Assembly (NCBI GenBank): GCA_039030915.1
Contig: JBCCDG010000192.1
Location: 1-5,450, forward strand
Reading direction: 5' to 3'
From: Thermohalobaculum sp039030915
GTDB lineage: Bacteria; Pseudomonadota; Alphaproteobacteria; Rhodobacterales; Rhodobacteraceae
DNA length: 5,450 bases
Part shown: one piece after another, positions 5,395-5,450 of the stretch
Layout: each line of letters starts with the position of its first letter
Position numbering within the stretch: the first letter of the stretch is position 1
Position numbers and translations under genes: made by a program
The notes under the pieces: generated by a model
Seen by the model: only the letters and a program-made list of their open reading frames with translations
Told to the model about the DNA's origin: nothing
Databases searched by the model: none

Positions 5395-5450
5395 ATGGAT
5401 TTCACCCTGGATACGGCGTCGGAGGCCTATCGGGCGCGCGTGGTCGAGCA
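5395..5450 (+). CDS. Probable acyl-CoA dehydrogenase, first 18 codons only
   Basis: GGGAGGA (5384-5390) ends four bases before this ATG, the best ribosome site in the window, and the frame is open to the right edge. The visible start, MDFTLDTASEAYRARVVE, has the pattern common at the beginning of acyl-CoA dehydrogenases (M-D-F-x-L, then acidic and small residues, then R-x-x-V), flavoenzymes that introduce the alpha-beta double bond into acyl-CoA thioesters. Eighteen residues cannot prove it: none of the catalytic or flavin-binding motifs is in view. That a gene starts here is more certain than its product. Confidence 0.55.
   Translation, partial: MDFTLDTASEAYRARVVE

Overview
The window is GC-rich (strong G/C preference at third codon positions) and looks like ordinary chromosome from an alphaproteobacterium. 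The LysR-type protein, the HxlR/SDR pair and a CCUCCC-bearing small-RNA candidate all fit that class; the order (Rhodobacterales, Hyphomicrobiales or other) cannot be settled from this stretch. There is no phage, transposon, CRISPR, rRNA or tRNA signal.

Layout, left to right. (1) 1-443, minus strand: 5' part of a DUF1353-family gene running off the left edge. (2) 444-745: a gap without a convincing protein gene. It holds a probable minus-strand small RNA of about 80 nt (about 546-624) with a promoter-like pair, a GNRA-capped hairpin, a single-stranded CCUCCC stretch and an intrinsic terminator with an eight-U tail. (3) 746-1645, minus: a LysR-type regulator. (4) 1747-2619, plus: a divergent gene for a secreted protein of unknown function with four cysteines in its C-terminal half; its promoter-like elements place the transcription start on or next to the ATG. 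(5) 2620-2641: a perfect 9-bp hairpin between convergent genes. (6) 2647-2979, minus, and 3148-3921, plus: a divergent HxlR-type regulator and short-chain dehydrogenase/reductase (SDR), sharing a 168-bp control region with two inverted repeats. (7) 3941-5242, minus: a membrane-anchored protein of unknown function with a large exported domain. (8) 5395-5450, plus: the first 18 codons of a gene that starts like an acyl-CoA dehydrogenase.

The genes do not form one operon; neighbours are mostly divergent or convergent. Two regulator/target arrangements are plausible by position: LysR with the secreted protein, and HxlR with the SDR. The HxlR/SDR pair is a self-contained cassette bounded by convergent neighbours, and its central part has more A/T-ending codons than the flanking genes. 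I see no clear new multi-gene system. The item most worth testing is the small RNA at 546-624, followed by the apparent leaderless start at 1747 and the two unrecognised exported proteins.
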